From assembly GCA_050633625.1 (NCBI GenBank), contig JBOEGW010000024.1, positions 1 through 6,690 of the forward strand: a stretch of DNA of 6,690 bases. Reading direction: 5' to 3'. Source of the DNA: JBOEGW01 sp050633625 (GTDB taxonomy: Bacteria; Pseudomonadota; Alphaproteobacteria; Rhodobacterales; Rhodobacteraceae). Shown here piece after piece: positions 4,876 through 6,690 of this stretch (position 1 is the first letter of the stretch; each line of letters opens with the position of its first letter). The notes under the pieces are model-generated. The model ran no database searches and had not been told where the DNA came from. It saw only the letters and a list, made by a program, of their open reading frames with translations. Both the position numbers and the translations under genes were made by a program.

Positions 4876-5415
4876 TCATGGGTTATCGTCCCAGATAGTT
4901 TCAGACTGAACGCCGAGGCTTTCCAGCAATTCAAGAACCACGATGATGGTGCGGGTATGTGGCGCGTCAGGATCGAACATCGCCTCTAACTCTGACATAT
5001 CGCGTGTGGTCAAAGGCGTGCGGGCCTTGCGGCGCAGTCGATCCTCCAGCCCGTCTTCGCTGGCTGCCGACCCAGCAAGACTTCGAAAATCCCTTGCAGC
5101 TTCGCGAATTGGCTTTCGATCACGCGCGATTTCCGCCTCCCATTCGGGCGTCTGTAATTCTTTGTTTACCTGGGCAATAGCGCGGCGCAAACCATCGAGT
5201 TCGCGCTTTCGATGCGCGTCCAAAATCTTAAAAAGTGCTAGGTCATCGAAGGCAGCGACGCGGCCACGGCCTCGCTTTTCACCGAAAAGTGCTTCGCGCG
5301 ATTCGGCAAGCCGTTCCTCTTCGCTTTTTCGGTCGGGGTGATCGTAAGCGCGGATGATGCTAAGCAGCAGTAGGTCAACTTGACGCTTTCGCAATTTCGG
5401 CTTCGGTGGCGTCAT
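4876..5415 (-). CDS. Unrecognised 179-residue charged protein overlapping the integrase
   Basis: I do not recognise this protein. It begins MTPPKPKLRKRQVDLLLLSI and is strongly charged, with many Arg, Glu and Asp. Residues 30-100 look helical and could form a coiled coil (K-S-E-E-E-R-L-A-E-S-R-E-A; L-D-A-H-R-K-R-E-L-D-G-L-R-R-A-I-A-Q-V-N-K-E-L). The end (about 145-179) alternates an acidic turn, F-D-P-D-A-P-H-T-R, with a hydrophobic I-I-V-V-L-E-L-L-E-S-L helix. No enzyme motif, membrane segment or signal peptide is visible. The ATG at 5415 lies 41 nt inside the integrase 3' end, in another frame, with only a weak CAGGT upstream. This suggests that its translation follows that of the integrase. 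An accessory role in integration or in establishment of the element is a guess from position. Confidence 0.75.
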   Translation of the reverse strand: MTPPKPKLRKRQVDLLLLSIIRAYDHPDRKSEEERLAESREALFGEKRGRGRVAAFDDLALFKILDAHRKRELDGLRRAIAQVNKELQTPEWEAEIARDRKPIREAARDFRSLAGSAASEDGLEDRLRRKARTPLTTRDMSELEAMFDPDAPHTRTIIVVLELLESLGVQSETIWDDNP

Positions 5416-6574
5416 TTTTAGACCTGACCAATTTCATAACGTGCTGCGACCATGTGGCGAGGGCTTCGCGCTTTTCGTCGGCATATGAATAAACATTGTA
5501 GATAGCTGCCACGCCTGAGACCACACCCGTCTTGTGGTTGAGCAGTGCTTCGGTGACGGGTTGGGGAACGCCCAGCATCGCCATGTTGGTGGACATCGTG
5601 CGGCGCAGGTCGTGAATGATCCACGGCTCCGTGCCGTCGTGCAATGCCCTATCGAGCCGTTCCTTCACGCGACCGAAGCCTGAAATGGGCGTCTTGCCAG
5701 TGGTGGTGAACACGTAGTCGGAATTGAAGAACCTTGGCGTCTTGCGCAGCACCTCAAGCATCGCGTCGGTGATCGGCACAGTATGCTGCTTGCCGTTCTT
5801 TGCCCGCGATGAAGGCAGCGTCCAAAGGCGTTTTTCAAGGTCCAATTCCGACCAGCGCATTTCAGCGACCTCGGCACGTCTCTGGCCGCTAAGCATCAAC
5901 AGCTTCATGCAATCCCCAAATGGATAACCCTCGTCGCCACAGGCCGCCCACAGCGCGCCCAGTTCATTATCGGTTAGGACACGCTCACGAGGTTTTTCCT
6001 TTGATAGTGGCTTCATCCCCGAAATCGGGTTTGCCTCTATCATGCCGCGCTCGACGCACCACCCCATCAAGTGCTTTAGGTGGGCCAAGGCACGGTTCGC
6101 GCTCGTTGGTGCGGTTTTGTGGATCACGTCGCAGGCTTTCACGACATCGGCACGCTTGATCTGGTCGATCCGTTTGTCGTGCAGGGTGTCAAATTTCTCC
6201 AGCAACGCTTGCTTGCGCTTCCAGTCGCGGTTGTGAACTTTGGCGTACTTCTCGATGTAGTCGGGGATCACGTCACCCAGCTTCGGTTTCGCTTCGATCT
6301 CTATGCCAGTTTGATCCTCAAAGCGGCCTGTCTCGATTTCGTAGAGAACCTGTCGCGCCCGTTCCCGCGCATCGGCCAGCGACATGATAGGAAACCGTCC
6401 GATGGTCAGTCGCCGCATCTTGCCGTTGATGCGTTTGTGCAGGCAGAACGTCTTGGTGCCCGAGGTGCTGATGCGCAGGACAAGACCCGGCATCAACTCG
6501 TCCCGAAAATCGAGGCGCTTGGACGGATCAGGCTTTTGCCCTTCGATGAACTTGGTGGTGAGTTTGCGTTTCAT
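5375..6574 (-). CDS. int: P4-type tyrosine recombinase / integrase
   Basis: This 399-residue protein is a full-length site-specific recombinase of the P4/CP4-57 type (DUF4102 N-terminal arm-binding domain, SAM-like core-binding domain, catalytic domain). The N-terminal part shows L-T-x-K-F-I-E and the G-L-V-L-R-I-S-x-S-G-x-K-x-F strand pair. The core-binding domain spans about 95-190. The catalytic set is intact: R232 (S-G-Q-R-R-A-E), K259 (R-A-K-N-G), H321 and R324 (I-H-D-L-R-R), H347 (L-N-H-K) and nucleophile Y359 (A-A-I-Y-N). It catalyses integration and, with an excisionase, excision. I chose the ATG at 6574 because family similarity begins there; a TTG at 6616 is possible. No good ribosome site precedes it. 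It is transcribed away from the right end, so the element attachment site is expected upstream, within or just beyond 6575-6690. It shares 41 nt with the next gene. Confidence 0.95.
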   Translation of the reverse strand: MKRKLTTKFIEGQKPDPSKRLDFRDELMPGLVLRISTSGTKTFCLHKRINGKMRRLTIGRFPIMSLADARERARQVLYEIETGRFEDQTGIEIEAKPKLGDVIPDYIEKYAKVHNRDWKRKQALLEKFDTLHDKRIDQIKRADVVKACDVIHKTAPTSANRALAHLKHLMGWCVERGMIEANPISGMKPLSKEKPRERVLTDNELGALWAACGDEGYPFGDCMKLLMLSGQRRAEVAEMRWSELDLEKRLWTLPSSRAKNGKQHTVPITDAMLEVLRKTPRFFNSDYVFTTTGKTPISGFGRVKERLDRALHDGTEPWIIHDLRRTMSTNMAMLGVPQPVTEALLNHKTGVVSGVAAIYNVYSYADEKREALATWSQHVMKLVRSKNDATEAEIAKASS

Positions 6575-6580
6575 AAGCCC

Positions 6581-6610
6581 ATGATAAGATGGGCGGACAA
6601 GCCGCGTCAG
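6581..6610 (-). promoter_or_regulatory. Possible integrase promoter giving a leaderless mRNA
   Basis: On the - strand CTGACG (6610-6605) and TATCAT (6586-6581) are spaced 18 nt and resemble -35 and -10 boxes (4 of 6 and 5 of 6). Transcription would begin near 6574, the A of the integrase ATG, which would explain the missing ribosome site. This is inference from motif spacing only. Confidence 0.3.
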
Positions 6611-6616
6611 GGACAA

Positions 6617-6670
6617 CTCTAGAAGGCTTGCAGGGTTTTGGTTCGACTTGTGCCGAAACGAGATACCCGT
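6617..6670. other. Region upstream of integrase, attachment-site candidate
   Basis: This noncoding stretch lies where P4-type elements carry their att site. It has a short imperfect dyad, TTCG (6642-6645) with CGAA (6654-6657), and a GAGATA hexamer at 6660-6665 that recurs at 6671-6676. No tRNA 3' end is recognisable and I found no matching direct repeat near the left side, so the core site is not assigned. Confidence 0.2.
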
Positions 6671-6690
6671 GAGATATGGTTGAAAGTTGG
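6671..6690 (-). repeat. Right copy of perfect 20-bp inverted repeat at window edges
   Basis: This is the exact reverse complement of 2-21. Identity stops abruptly at 6670, as it does at 22 on the left. If the repeat is the tip of an insertion sequence, that element lies to the right of the window. Its inner end starts at 6671 with GAGATATGG. Confidence 0.9.

Noticed and set aside
4943..5341. 132-codon + strand frame
   Set aside because: Antisense to the 179-residue gene, Ser/Arg-rich composition typical of a shadow.
870..6590. CATGGGCTT shared in inverted orientation at 870-878 and upstream of the integrase ATG
   Set aside because: A nine-base match is expected many times by chance in a window this long.
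6080..6622. 180-codon + strand frame
   Set aside because: Fully antisense to the integrase, whose catalytic residues are all intact.
1..6690. Edge repeats as integrase attL/attR
   Set aside because: They are inverted relative to each other, while site-specific integration gives direct repeats.
6617..6690. tRNA 3' end as attachment site (GGTTCGA-like string at 6639-6645)
   Set aside because: No acceptor stem, anticodon arm or CCA-proximal sequence can be folded around it.

Overview
The window looks like most of a small integrative mobile element from an alphaproteobacterium (Rhizobiales, Rhodobacterales or Sphingomonadales type). I judge this from the moderately high GC of most genes, the P4-type tyrosine integrase, and small hypothetical proteins that resemble ones I recall from those orders. 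No tRNA, rRNA, CRISPR array, transposase, relaxase, capsid or terminase gene is visible.

Layout. The left end (3-866, + strand) is the 3' part of a DGQHR-domain protein gene. It is visibly AT-richer than the rest and closes with a hairpin at 875-902. Next comes a divergent pair: a 65-residue conserved hypothetical (934-1131, -) and a GIY-YIG nuclease-like protein (1249-1629, +). The region between them is rich in inverted repeats. A small DUF2628-like membrane protein follows (1916-2146, +), with a poorly coding tract on each side (1630-1915 and 2147-2552). From 2553 to the right end all main genes lie on the - strand. Read in transcription order they are: tyrosine integrase (6574-5375), an unrecognised 179-residue protein overlapping it by 41 nt (5415-4876), an AlpA/excisionase-type regulator (4782-4558), a RepB-like primase (4477-3521), and a RepA-like AAA ATPase/helicase (3524-2553). 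The last two overlap by ATGA.

Working together. Integrase and the AlpA-type protein would control integration and excision. The coupled primase and helicase would replicate the excised circle. The left third reads as cargo. This is the logic of P4-like satellites and small integrative mobilizable elements, but with a split primase and helicase and no recognised replication initiator.

The most striking structure is at the window edges. Bases 2-21 and 6671-6690 are a perfect 20-bp inverted repeat. The conserved motif of the DGQHR gene is broken exactly where the left copy stops. The simplest reading is that each edge holds the tip of the same repeat (for example an insertion sequence), with one copy having landed inside the DGQHR gene. 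The alternatives are a real terminal inverted repeat of one element or an assembly artefact.
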